Of a stretch of 10,955 bases of DNA, positions 1 through 6,993 are shown in pieces (the first letter of the stretch is position 1; each line of letters begins with the position of its first letter). A program made the translations under genes and the position numbers. The notes under the pieces were generated by a model, which did no database searches, had not been told where the DNA came from, and was given only the letters and a program-made list of their open reading frames with translations. The stretch spans positions 1 to 10,955 of the forward strand of contig JAITAZ010000571.1 in NCBI GenBank assembly GCA_031283825.1, written 5' to 3'. This DNA comes from Planctomycetaceae bacterium. GTDB lineage: Bacteria; Planctomycetota; Planctomycetia; Pirellulales; Thermoguttaceae.

Positions 1-2
1 CC

Positions 3-1712
3 CTATTGATTTATTTTTCTGTAGAGTGGTAGGTATCTGTACGGGGTTTCTAGAATTAATACGGCTAACGCGGTGTTAAACAGACGTCCGCCTTTGTCGC
101 AATAGCTGTCTGGGAAAAACCAACTTCCCGATTCATGTCCGCTCTTTGATTGAGTCTTTACTAGAAAATCCCTCAACTCTTTGTACCAATCGTCCCAATA
201 CGACTCGCCGAAATGATGCATCAATAACGTTCCATAATACGCATAATATAAATTACACGTAAAATCTCCATTAGCCGTTCTCAAAGGTCCTCTTTTCGCA
301 ATAAAATTAACGCCTTCGTCCAACTCGTTTGATCCTGGTTCCCATGTTAAATACATTCTCAATAATAATCCCGTTGCGCTGCACGTCCACGCGGAATCTC
401 CGCCGGTTCCGTGAAATTGCTCCGTTATCGGACAATTATAATCTATCGGCAAATAATAATACTTCCGCCCGCCATTAAATTCCACTGAATCCAAAAAATC
501 ATTCACCTTGTACAAAACCGGTCCTGAAATATTTAAGTTAGCGATTTTACCGCTTTTTAACGCCATCACCTGCCACGCCGTAACCGAAATATCACCTGAC
601 TCATTCGGCTTATAACGCCATCCTCCTCCAATTCTATCCTGTGCATTTTCAATAAATCTCAATGCGTCTTGCGCCTTTAATCTCAATATATTTTTTGTAG
701 AATTTTTTTGCATCGCCGCCGCCTCGCATAACGCAATCGTAGCTATTCCATGAGAATACATTCCCTCCAATCCATGATTCAACGCGCCGCCTAAATCAGT
801 GTCAATCGTGTGAGTAACCAAATAATAAAGCGCGTCGTCAACCGCCTTCTGATACTTGTTATTCGGAGACTTCTCATGAGTATAACCCGCGCCAAGAAAC
901 GCAAGCGTAACTATCGCCGTCGCCGCAACTCGACTCTTATGAGTACCCGAATTTCGACAACGTCCGCACGACTCGCTAAAATCAAAACTCCAACTCCCCG
1001 CGAAACTACTGTCCGACTTGTCCTGATGCGCCACAAACCACTCCAACGCCGCCTCAATCGCGTCTTCACCGCGTTTGCCCGCCGCGTCATTGGCGAAAAG
1101 TCTATTCCTCGCCGCATTACTCCGCTCGCCAAGTCCGCCGCCCAATTGAAACCCCGACCGCTCCCAACGTGAACCGCCCGATTCCGCCTTCGCCTCCAAC
1201 CCAACCGCCGACAAATCAACCGCCGAAATCGGCTCTGTCTCCGTAGTTGAACCCGTTTTATTCTCGTTGTCAGTTTTAATCGCACGGTCGCCCGCTCGAT
1301 CCATAGATAACGACTCTTTCTCAATAGCGTCAACCTCCAACGGCTCAATAGGCTCAATAGGATCAATTAACTCAACTACGCTATCAGAATTAATTGCAGA
1401 AATCACAAATTCACCCTGACGAACTATAACGTCAATTAAACCGTCCTCAAACGGCAACGGGAAAAAAAATAACGAAAGCAATATAAACAATATCGCATGA
1501 AGAAAAATACTAATCAAAGCACCAATCCGACTAAGAGAAAAAATCCGCTTTCGCCAGTAATAAAACAACACCCCAATCACCCCAGCACTGTCAAAAATAG
1601 AACGTCCGCCGCGAAAAACAACTGTCTCAGAATCGTCCGATTGACTTCGCTGTTTCGCCCACTCGGGAAAAAAAATCTGCTTGAGAAAATGTAAAATATC
1701 GTAAACTCGCAC
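3..1712 (-). CDS. Membrane-anchored prenyltransferase/squalene-oxidase-repeat protein
   Basis: A complete 569-residue protein that starts at GTG and stops at TAG. GTG is the only usual start codon in the open stretch, because the frame closes at a TAA (1743-1745) and no ATG or TTG lies between. No clear Shine-Dalgarno is seen, only GAG six bases upstream. One hydrophobic segment lies at about residues 62-84 after a basic stretch, so the protein is probably membrane-anchored with most of its length outside the cytoplasm. An acidic, Pro-rich linker follows (about 113-165). Residues 214-569 resemble the alpha/alpha-barrel repeats of the terpenoid-cyclase fold, with QW-like segments at 357-366 and 521-533, the GGGWRY motif at 362-367 and a CxxC at C249/C252. 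I see no DXDD motif of true squalene-hopene cyclases, so cyclase activity is doubtful. Planctomycetes carry many such proteins of unknown role. The family call is firm; the function is unknown. Confidence 0.85.
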   Translation of the reverse strand: MRVYDILHFLKQIFFPEWAKQRSQSDDSETVVFRGGRSIFDSAGVIGVLFYYWRKRIFSLSRIGALISIFLHAILFILLSLFFFPLPFEDGLIDVIVRQGEFVISAINSDSVVELIDPIEPIEPLEVDAIEKESLSMDRAGDRAIKTDNENKTGSTTETEPISAVDLSAVGLEAKAESGGSRWERSGFQLGGGLGERSNAARNRLFANDAAGKRGEDAIEAALEWFVAHQDKSDSSFAGSWSFDFSESCGRCRNSGTHKSRVAATAIVTLAFLGAGYTHEKSPNNKYQKAVDDALYYLVTHTIDTDLGGALNHGLEGMYSHGIATIALCEAAAMQKNSTKNILRLKAQDALRFIENAQDRIGGGWRYKPNESGDISVTAWQVMALKSGKIANLNISGPVLYKVNDFLDSVEFNGGRKYYYLPIDYNCPITEQFHGTGGDSAWTCSATGLLLRMYLTWEPGSNELDEGVNFIAKRGPLRTANGDFTCNLYYAYYGTLLMHHFGESYWDDWYKELRDFLVKTQSKSGHESGSWFFPDSYCDKGGRLFNTALAVLILETPYRYLPLYRKINQ

Positions 1713-1723
1713 AACACACTCGC

Positions 1724-1729
1724 TATAAT
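1724..1729 (+). promoter_or_regulatory. Possible -10 box on the plus strand
   Basis: A perfect TATAAT. A transcript starting about seven bases downstream would run through the structured element and end at the terminator, giving an RNA of about 180 nucleotides. No good -35 hexamer lies 16-18 bases upstream, and one TATAAT is easily met by chance in AT-rich DNA. It overlaps the presumed leader of the minus-strand gene that starts at 1712. Confidence 0.25.
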
Positions 1730-1766
1730 TGAAATCGTTGGATTAGCTCAGTGAAATATTGGTAAC

Positions 1767-1850
1767 TCATGTTACGCAGTATTTGTCCGTCAGTAGGCAG
1801 TAATTTATCAGGTATGCGACCTGATCTGGGATAGCAAGTGCGTAACATGA
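1767..1850. repeat. Structured element with 12-bp perfect inverted ends (small RNA, leader or MITE-like)
   Basis: Bases 1767-1778 and 1839-1850 are perfect reverse complements over 12 bp (core CATGTTACGCA and TGCGTAACATG). Inside lies a second perfect 7-bp hairpin (1807-1813 with 1819-1825, 5-base loop). There is no reading frame. Three readings fit. It may be part of a plus-strand small RNA that begins near 1736 and ends at the terminator at about 1917. It may be a folded 5' leader of the minus-strand gene starting at 1712. Or it may be a miniature inverted-repeat element: if the ends are taken as the 11-bp core, the trinucleotide ACT flanks both sides (1765-1767 and 1850-1852) like a target duplication. 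I do not recognise it as tRNA, tmRNA or SRP RNA. Confidence 0.55.
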
Positions 1851-1861
1851 CTGAATAACTA

Positions 1862-1917
1862 CAAAAAAATAACCCTCTCAACGCTAAAAGTAAATTAGCA
1901 TTGAGAGGGCTTTTTTG
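1862..1917. terminator. Bidirectional intrinsic terminator
   Basis: Bases 1873-1887 pair with 1895-1909 over 15 positions around a 7-base loop. A T-run follows on the plus strand (1911-1916) and an A-run precedes (1862-1868), giving a T-run on the minus strand. The only irregular pair (1882 with 1900) is C-A on the plus strand but G-U on the minus strand, so the minus-strand RNA folds better. The main role is therefore probably to end the DUF1559 transcript, about 55-105 bases after its stop codon. It would also end any plus-strand RNA from the structured element at 1767-1850. Confidence 0.85.
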
Positions 1918-1965
1918 TTTAACAAATTGTTAAACTTCTTTAACAACTCCTAAACCAAAATAAAA

Positions 1966-2901
1966 TCACGGAGGAGTTGCAGCTTCATTACCTGATGCAG
2001 TTCCAAGCGCGCCCCAAAGAGGAGCCTCAACAGCAGAGGTAATAAATTTCACAGCGCCATCACCCATACCAGTATTAACGCCATTTGTATGACCACTTGC
2101 CGCATATTGTATGCCTGTAGCATTAGTACTTGGAGTATTCGGTTTTGCCGTTGTGTAAAATCCGGTTTGAGTCGGATCAGCATCAGCAAAACGACTGCCA
2201 AAATATGCAGGAACAACACTTGTTTTGAACGGACCACCTGGTCGTTCACAGTACATAATTGTATTTGATGTACCGTCGCTCAAACCAGCTAAGCCCTTGT
2301 GTTTATCGCTAGTTGTACTAATGATAATATCAAAAGCTCCAGCAGCAGGGTTAGAAACAGTTGTGCCGCCATAAGTTAAGGCTGCAGTAGCCGCAGCCGA
2401 TGCATACGTACCACCAACTCCCCATGTACCCCATCCCAAGTTGTGAACATAACTAGTATGTGGTTCTGAACCACTACTACTTTTTGAATTAGGATCTGAT
2501 GGACAAATGAACGGCGCTAACGAGGTGTTGAGGTTTGTTAGACCAGTTACAGCTGCTGTACCAGGTGCGGTATTAGTTGCAGCACTAGTCAACTCAGTAG
2601 CATCCAATTTGTCGAACAGAGCGCCTAACTCGACAAATGACAATACCGCAACGAACCCTGATACAATTGTAGTTGATCCTTTAATTCTTTTTCCTGCGGC
2701 AGGAAGTTCATCAACATACGTATCATGGTAGTTGTGTGCGCCAATAGCGAGTTGGTGCAACTTGTTGCTGCACGCCATACGGGCGGCAGCGGCTCTCGCA
2801 GCTTGCACTGCGGGCAACAAAAGCGCGATCAAAATACCAATGATGGCAATGACCACGAGGAGTTCAACTAACGTGAACCCAAAAAAGTTTCTCACTTTCA
2901 T
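1966..2901 (-). CDS. DUF1559 protein with type IV pilin-like N-terminus
   Basis: A 311-residue protein. The start is set at ATG 2901 because a strong AAAGGAG ribosome site lies just upstream and the pilin-like leader then begins a few residues in; a longer in-frame start at 2967 would add 22 residues before the leader and is less likely. The N-terminus has a short basic leader, the prepilin peptidase site G-F-T-L-V-E, and a hydrophobic helix ending in L-L-P-A-V-Q-A-A-R, as in type II secretion pseudopilins and DUF1559 proteins. DUF1559 hallmarks follow: HNYHD, the FICPSD segment, [10 protein letters not shown], and a C-terminal DGAVKFI. The protein is probably inserted in the inner membrane, cleaved and methylated by a prepilin peptidase, and displayed outside. 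This family is greatly expanded in Planctomycetes and its role is unknown. Its length is usual. It is followed by a strong terminator, so it is likely transcribed alone. Confidence 0.93.
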   Translation of the reverse strand: MKVRNFFGFTLVELLVVIAIIGILIALLLPAVQAARAAAARMACSNKLHQLAIGAHNYHDTYVDELPAAGKRIKGSTTIVSGFVAVLSFVELGALFDKLDATELTSAATNTAPGTAAVTGLTNLNTSLAPFICPSDPNSKSSSGSEPHTSYVHNLGWGTWGVGGTYASAAATAALTYGGTTVSNPAAGAFDIIISTTSDKHKGLAGLSDGTSNTIMYCERPGGPFKTSVVPAYFGSRFADADPTQTGFYTTAKPNTPSTNATGIQYAASGHTNGVNTGMGDGAVKFITSAVEAPLWGALGTASGNEAATPP

Positions 2902-2908
2902 AAATCTG

Positions 2909-2916
2909 TCTCCTTT
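2909..2916 (-). promoter_or_regulatory. Strong ribosome binding site for the DUF1559 gene
   Basis: On the minus strand this reads AAAGGAGA, seven bases before the ATG at 2901. It decides the start codon in favour of the ATG directly before the pilin-like leader. It is the only clear Shine-Dalgarno among the four genes here, which suggests this gene is translated strongly. Confidence 0.8.
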
Positions 2917-2922
2917 GTTTGT

Positions 2923-2940
2923 GTCACAAATATTTGTAAC
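2923..2940. promoter_or_regulatory. 18-bp dyad just upstream of the DUF1559 ribosome site
   Basis: The core ACAAATATTTGT (2926-2937) is a perfect 12-bp palindrome, and two further pairs extend it after one mismatch. It lies six bases upstream of the ribosome site. It could be an operator for a dimeric regulator or a small leader hairpin. The palindrome is AT-rich, so chance is possible. Confidence 0.35.
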
Positions 2941-2989
2941 GAAAAACAGCATGATAAACTTCGACACCGCAAAGATACCATCGCCGTTA

Positions 2990-3011
2990 CTTGACGCAAA
3001 CTCACGTCAAG
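2990..3011. promoter_or_regulatory. Operator-like dyad upstream of the DUF1559 gene
   Basis: CTTGACG (2990-2996) and CGTCAAG (3005-3011) are perfect 7-bp inverted half-sites with an 8-base spacer, a geometry of about 22 bp common for dimeric repressors. It lies about 90-110 bases upstream of the ATG, where a promoter would be expected. On the minus strand the outer half-site contains TTGACG, close to a -35 consensus, but no matching -10 is at the right distance. No regulator is identified. Confidence 0.35.
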
Positions 3012-3331
3012 CGGAAGCAATTGTAATTCATTTGAGTCTTTTTGAAAATAGGAATATTTCAAAATTCAACAAAAAAATATTTTTTTCGCATGAAAAAAAC
3101 AATTATAAATTTGAGAAAACAAAATAAACAAGATATTAGTTTTGATAAATACTAGAGTTATATTTTGTACTGTTGGATATGTTTTATTTCTAAAAAATTT
3201 AATTTTTTCTTAAAATTTTCAAAAATTTTTTTAAGAAGACAATCGATCCGCTAGCCTACTTGATCGATTGTTGGGAATCTCTGAAAATGAATTTTTAGAG
3301 ATTCTCGATTATTTATCGTAACCGTTCACGG
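3012..3331. other. AT-rich non-coding stretch with three stem-loops
   Basis: No credible gene lies here. Stem-loops seen: (1) bases 3207-3215 with 3229-3237, 9 bp, in a run of A and T; (2) 3239-3248 with 3262-3271, a perfect 10-bp stem ACAATCGATC with a 13-base loop; (3) 3275-3287 with 3292-3304, 13 pairs on the plus strand including one G-U, closing a 4-base loop. None is followed by a clean T-run, so I do not call them terminators. Three dyads within 100 bases beside the 80-bp inverted repeat suggest protein binding or structured RNA rather than decayed coding sequence. Confidence 0.5.
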
Positions 3332-3650
3332 TTTTAAACGCGGATAATAGGGGGATTTTTAAACGCGGATAATAACGGATTTGACGGATAATCGCGGAGA
3401 ATGGAAATGATGCTTTTGTGGGAGAGAAGTCAATAATTTAAATGTGATAAAGAGGGAAGTGAAAAATTATAATACTAACTAACTAAATAACTAAATAAAT
3501 AAATAATTGACTAGATAAATCAACTATAACTAAACAAACATAAATAAAATAATTTTATGAATATTAAAATCATCATTTCCATTCTCCGCGATTATCCGTC
3601 ATATCCGATATTATCCGCGTTTAAAATTCCCCTATTATCTGTGTTTAAAA
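3332..3650. repeat. Long inverted repeat (80-bp arms) around an AT-rich core
   Basis: The left arm (3332-3412) and the reverse complement of the right arm (3571-3650) match with five mismatches and one single-base gap by hand alignment, about 93% identity. The innermost 31 bases of each arm are identical. Each arm contains three CGGATAAT-type motifs (TTATCCG on the other strand), and AAACGCGGATAATA occurs twice in the left arm. The 158-bp core (3413-3570) has no gene. The right arm overlaps the last codon and stop codon of the LRR gene (TAA at 3645-3647). Candidates are a MITE-like mobile repeat, a paired intergenic repeat acting as a 3' hairpin for the LRR mRNA, or a site for DNA-binding proteins. 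The repeat is certain; its role is not. Confidence 0.9.
3472..3550. repeat. Degenerate AACT/AAAT tetranucleotide tract
   Basis: The core of the inverted repeat holds an irregular 4-base repeat (AACT AACT AACT AAAT AACT AAAT AAAT AAAT, then more degenerate). It is almost free of G and C, and the plus strand is dense in TAA and TAG codons in all frames. It would melt easily. It may be a decayed microsatellite or an unwinding element. Confidence 0.6.
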
Positions 3651-6491
3651 TTCGAATTTAATTTTTGTGTTTGGTAATTTTTTTCTTATGTTTTCTTGTG
3701 ATATTTTGGTATTTTTGATTGATACTGATTTTAGATTTTTTATTTTTCCTAATGATTCTAGGCAGTTTTCATCTAGCGAGGTTGAGTCTAATTTTATTAT
3801 TTCTAGGTTATTGAGAGTAATTAGCGAGTCGATTGCTTTGTTTGAGATTCTTGTTTTTGATAAATCGATTTCTTTTAAGTTTGTTAGGACTTGCATTATT
3901 CCGGTAACTCTGTCTCCTACTTTTGTTCCTGATAAATTTAGAATTTCCAAGTTGGCGAGCGTGATACAATAATTTAGGTCTGCGCTATCGAAATCGGCGG
4001 CGTTCAAATTCAAGCTAACAAGAGATCGGAACGAACCCAATGAATCTATTCCGTTTACGCTCATTTTTATTCCGCTTAAATTTAGGTCTTGTAATTTTCG
4101 CAAAGTTTTTATTGCCGGCAACGCCTCGTAGGTTAATTGATTATTTGACAAGTTTAATATCTCCAGCGAATCTAAAACAGATAATTTTATCATGTCGGAA
4201 TTTTTCAATCCGACGTTTTCTAGGTCTAATTTTTTTAGTGTTTTTAGTTCTGCGATTCGGTCTAATTGAGCTGTTGAGATACTGTAATTTGCGATACTGA
4301 CTTGTTCGATTATGTAATTTTCTACGTCGTCTGGAATTTTTGTTCCTTTCCAAAAGGTGAAAACTCTACCTTCCGAGCTTGCTTTTATTCGACCTCCGAC
4401 GTCGTTTATAATCCATTTGAAAAACGCCGATTTTCCTTTTTGCAAGATTTTATTATTAGTTTCGGCGTCTGGTTTCTTTTCGGTTTTATCAGATTCTGTC
4501 GGCGGTTTGGTATTGGTTTTATTTGTAGAATTTGTCGAGTTATTTTCGGATTCATATTTTATTTTATCGTTGTTGGGGTCTGTTGAAGTTGGATCGATTT
4601 CGGGTTGTTCGGGCGGTTGCCAATTTTGAAAGCCTTTTATTTGAGACAGCGAGTGAAAAACGGATCTTTGTCTTCGTTTTTTTCTATTTTCGTGTTCTAA
4701 TATTTGCAATTCTTTTTTTGTTGCGATTGCTCTGACGAGTTCGAGTTTTGACCGAATTGAATTATCGGCGATGCAGATTCCGTCGAGCCAAAAGGTTGTT
4801 CGTTTTGAGGTTGGGGTTAATTTAAATTCTATGTTATTTATTTGCGTAAAAAATTCTAGGGCTTTTTTTTCGCGGTCGAGTTCGCTTGATTTTGATTCGT
4901 CTGTCATAGCTTTTATTTCGTCGTCGGTTAATTCGCGTTTATTTTGTTGTTCGATTATTTTTGTCAATTTAGAGTTATTGAAGTTATCGATTCTTTTCCA
5001 GAATTCGTCTCCTTCGAGAGAAAATTCGATTACGACGAATTTCCCTCTACCTGAGTAAAAAACTGCGTCGCAATAGTCGCGTGATTTTGTTATAAATTCG
5101 ACATGACCGGATTCGTTTGAGAATTTAATTTTAATTTCGTTGAACTGTCCGGCGTATTTTTCTTCTCCGATCATTATTGCGTCTGTTAAATCAGGAAAGC
5201 GGATAGCGAACTTGAAGGTACGTGCGAGTTGCAGGTTATTATTTGTCTGGTTGCTGCTTGGAAACAGAATTGAGATTGGTTCGCGTTCGATTAGAGTGAT
5301 ACGTAGAGATCGATTTCCGTATAATCTTCTCATTGCGTCGAGTGTTGTAAAGTAGTTTCCTTCGTGAGATTCGGCGAATGTGAATTGGTTGTAATATTCT
5401 TCTGTCCAATCGTTATCGAGAGAGGCGGCGGTATTTTTCGGCGGGATATTTTTTTTATCGAATATAGGAAAAGTTGCGGTTGGTCTATCGTCGGGCGAGT
5501 TTTTGATTTGTTGTTTTAATTTGTCGATTTCTGTTTCGATGAATTGTAATTCGGCGCGGAGGTTATTAGTGTCGTTGATTGCGGTATCGATTTCTGATTC
5601 GTTTTTTTCTGCGTTTTTGGCGTCTTGGTTGGTTTGTGATTTCAGTTTGGACAAGTTAGTTTCGGCGGCGGGGATAGAGTTTTTGATTTCGTCTCGTATG
5701 GCGATAAGTTGTTGTTTACCGGATTCGTTGATTGTGTTGAGGGCGAGATTCCAATCGAGTTCGAGTACGTCTCGATTTTTGGTATCGATATCTCCGATTG
5801 TCATGATGAAAGCGTCGATAGCGTCTCCGGTTGAAGTCCAAGAGTTAATTGATTTCACGCGAAGAGATTCAATTTCGGAATCTTTATTTCCGATAGCGAT
5901 AGTGGTTTTGATGCGGTAATTTTCAAGTTTTTGGAGTAATTCGACTCTTTCGTCTTTACCGAGCCAGTCGAAGAACAGGGTGAAATAGACTGTAATTCCG
6001 GCGAGTAGTAGAATTATTGTTACGAAAATTATGAGTTCTCGTGAGACGAGTTTTTTTTTCGGGGTGATATTTTGAATTTTTTTTGGTGCGGGCGGCGGTA
6101 TTTTCGCGCGGATGTCGGCTTCTTTTTTATCTTGAATTTTACCGGTAAAAACGGCGGCGAGCAGAGCGGTTTCAGCGTCGTTGGTTATGATAGAGGTTGA
6201 GGATTCAGGACTATCGATTGAGGAGTTGATTTCGTTTGAGTTAATATCGGTTTCCAAGTCTTCAAGAGACAATTCGGATGTCAGATTAAGATAGTCAAAA
6301 GCCGGAGAAGTTGATAATGTCGGAGGAGACGGAGGAGTTGGAGGAGTTGATCGAGTTGATTGAGCCGATGGAGAATTCGATGGAGAAACGGTAATATTTT
6401 TTTTACAGTTAGAGCAAACCATTTTCCTCCCAGCGAATTTTTCGCTAAACGAATAAGTTTTCCCGCAATTAGGACAGATAAATTCAATCAT
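3645..6491 (-). CDS. Zinc-ribbon, transmembrane, coiled-coil, leucine-rich-repeat protein
   Basis: A 948-residue protein starting at ATG with no obvious Shine-Dalgarno. Domains in order: an N-terminal zinc ribbon with CPNC at 6-9 and CSNC at 26-29; a Ser/Pro/Thr-rich linker (about 35-65); an acidic region; one transmembrane helix at about 153-173 preceded by K145-K147, which predicts the zinc ribbon in the cytoplasm and the rest outside; a helical coiled-coil region (about 180-335); a beta-rich region (about 360-575) with an all-beta sandwich look but no family I can name; a charged, Asn/Ser/Thr-rich linker (about 630-685); and seven or eight leucine-rich repeats (about 740-948, pattern LxxLxLxxxxL). 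The ribbon-then-membrane layout is common in planctomycete proteins. LRRs suggest protein binding outside the membrane. No enzymatic motif is seen. A promoter-like pair lies just upstream. Alternative: a signalling or envelope-scaffold protein; this is not decided by sequence. Confidence 0.88.
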   Translation of the reverse strand: MIEFICPNCGKTYSFSEKFAGRKMVCSNCKKNITVSPSNSPSAQSTRSTPPTPPSPPTLSTSPAFDYLNLTSELSLEDLETDINSNEINSSIDSPESSTSIITNDAETALLAAVFTGKIQDKKEADIRAKIPPPAPKKIQNITPKKKLVSRELIIFVTIILLLAGITVYFTLFFDWLGKDERVELLQKLENYRIKTTIAIGNKDSEIESLRVKSINSWTSTGDAIDAFIMTIGDIDTKNRDVLELDWNLALNTINESGKQQLIAIRDEIKNSIPAAETNLSKLKSQTNQDAKNAEKNESEIDTAINDTNNLRAELQFIETEIDKLKQQIKNSPDDRPTATFPIFDKKNIPPKNTAASLDNDWTEEYYNQFTFAESHEGNYFTTLDAMRRLYGNRSLRITLIEREPISILFPSSNQTNNNLQLARTFKFAIRFPDLTDAIMIGEEKYAGQFNEIKIKFSNESGHVEFITKSRDYCDAVFYSGRGKFVVIEFSLEGDEFWKRIDNFNNSKLTKIIEQQNKRELTDDEIKAMTDESKSSELDREKKALEFFTQINNIEFKLTPTSKRTTFWLDGICIADNSIRSKLELVRAIATKKELQILEHENRKKRRQRSVFHSLSQIKGFQNWQPPEQPEIDPTSTDPNNDKIKYESENNSTNSTNKTNTKPPTESDKTEKKPDAETNNKILQKGKSAFFKWIINDVGGRIKASSEGRVFTFWKGTKIPDDVENYIIEQVSIANYSISTAQLDRIAELKTLKKLDLENVGLKNSDMIKLSVLDSLEILNLSNNQLTYEALPAIKTLRKLQDLNLSGIKMSVNGIDSLGSFRSLVSLNLNAADFDSADLNYCITLANLEILNLSGTKVGDRVTGIMQVLTNLKEIDLSKTRISNKAIDSLITLNNLEIIKLDSTSLDENCLESLGKIKNLKSVSIKNTKISQENIRKKLPNTKIKFEF

Positions 6492-6513
6492 GTGATTTCT
6501 AAAATAATTTGTA

Positions 6514-6543
6514 AGTATTTCGTAAAATTATTTATTTTGTCAA
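6514..6543 (-). promoter_or_regulatory. Probable sigma-70-type promoter of the LRR gene
   Basis: On the minus strand a perfect TTGACA (6538-6543) is followed after 18 bases by AATACT (6514-6519, four of six to TATAAT). The start of transcription would fall near 6507, leaving a leader of only about 15 bases before the ATG at 6491, which fits the absence of a ribosome site. The tandem repeat array begins about 15 bases upstream, so variation in the array could touch promoter activity. Confidence 0.5.
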
Positions 6544-6993
6544 GCCAGTGTGTCGTCATTTGAGTCATTAAATCACAGTTTTTTTTTAAGGTAGAGCGTT
6601 CCCAGTGTCATCCTAAAAAATAATATTATTCTTAAAAAAGGCTAATGGTAATTTCTTGGGAGACTTAGGGACATTCTTGTTTGAAATCAGTAGTTGAAAG
6701 CTCAAGTGGACAAAACTAAAAAAAACTTTTAAAAAACTGTTGTCTCCCTTTGAGTCACTAAATCAAGGTTTTCAAATTAGAGCGTCCCCAGTGTCCCCAA
6801 AGTCCCCAATGTCCCCAGTGTCCCCCCAAAAAAATAATATGGTTCTTAAAAAAGGCTAATGGTAATTTCTTGTGAGACTTAGGGACATTCTTGTTTGAAA
6901 TCAGTAGTTGAAAGCTCAAGTGGACAAAACTAAAAAAAACTTTTTAAAAACTGTTGTCCTCCTTTGAGTCACTAAATCAAGGTTTTCAAATTA

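Noticed and set aside
810-1172. Plus-strand 120-codon Arg-rich frame inside the prenyltransferase-repeat gene
   Set aside because: It is antisense to a gene with clear domains, has no ribosome site, and its Arg-rich composition comes from reading that gene in another frame.
911-1366. Minus-strand 151-codon Arg-rich frame
   Set aside because: It overlaps the prenyltransferase-repeat gene in another frame on the same strand and has no recognisable domain.
1741-1767. GGATTAGCTCAGT-like start suggesting a tRNA
   Set aside because: The bases resemble a tRNA D-arm, but no acceptor stem, anticodon arm or T-arm can be drawn downstream.
1768-1849. Integron attC site
   Set aside because: The arms do not match the GTTRRRY and RYYYAAC core sites, and no cassette or integrase is present.
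2902-2967. Longer start of the DUF1559 protein at 2967
   Set aside because: It would place 22 extra residues before the prepilin leader and would translate through the AAAGGAG site, which fits the ATG at 2901 much better.
2732-3127. Plus-strand 131-codon frame over the start of the DUF1559 gene
   Set aside because: It is antisense to the conserved pilin-like N-terminus and its ribosome site. The tail runs into AT-rich non-coding sequence with no protein-like pattern.
3332-3650. Invertible promoter switch
   Set aside because: The inverted arms could allow flipping, but I find no well-spaced -35/-10 pair in the core and no recombinase gene in the window.
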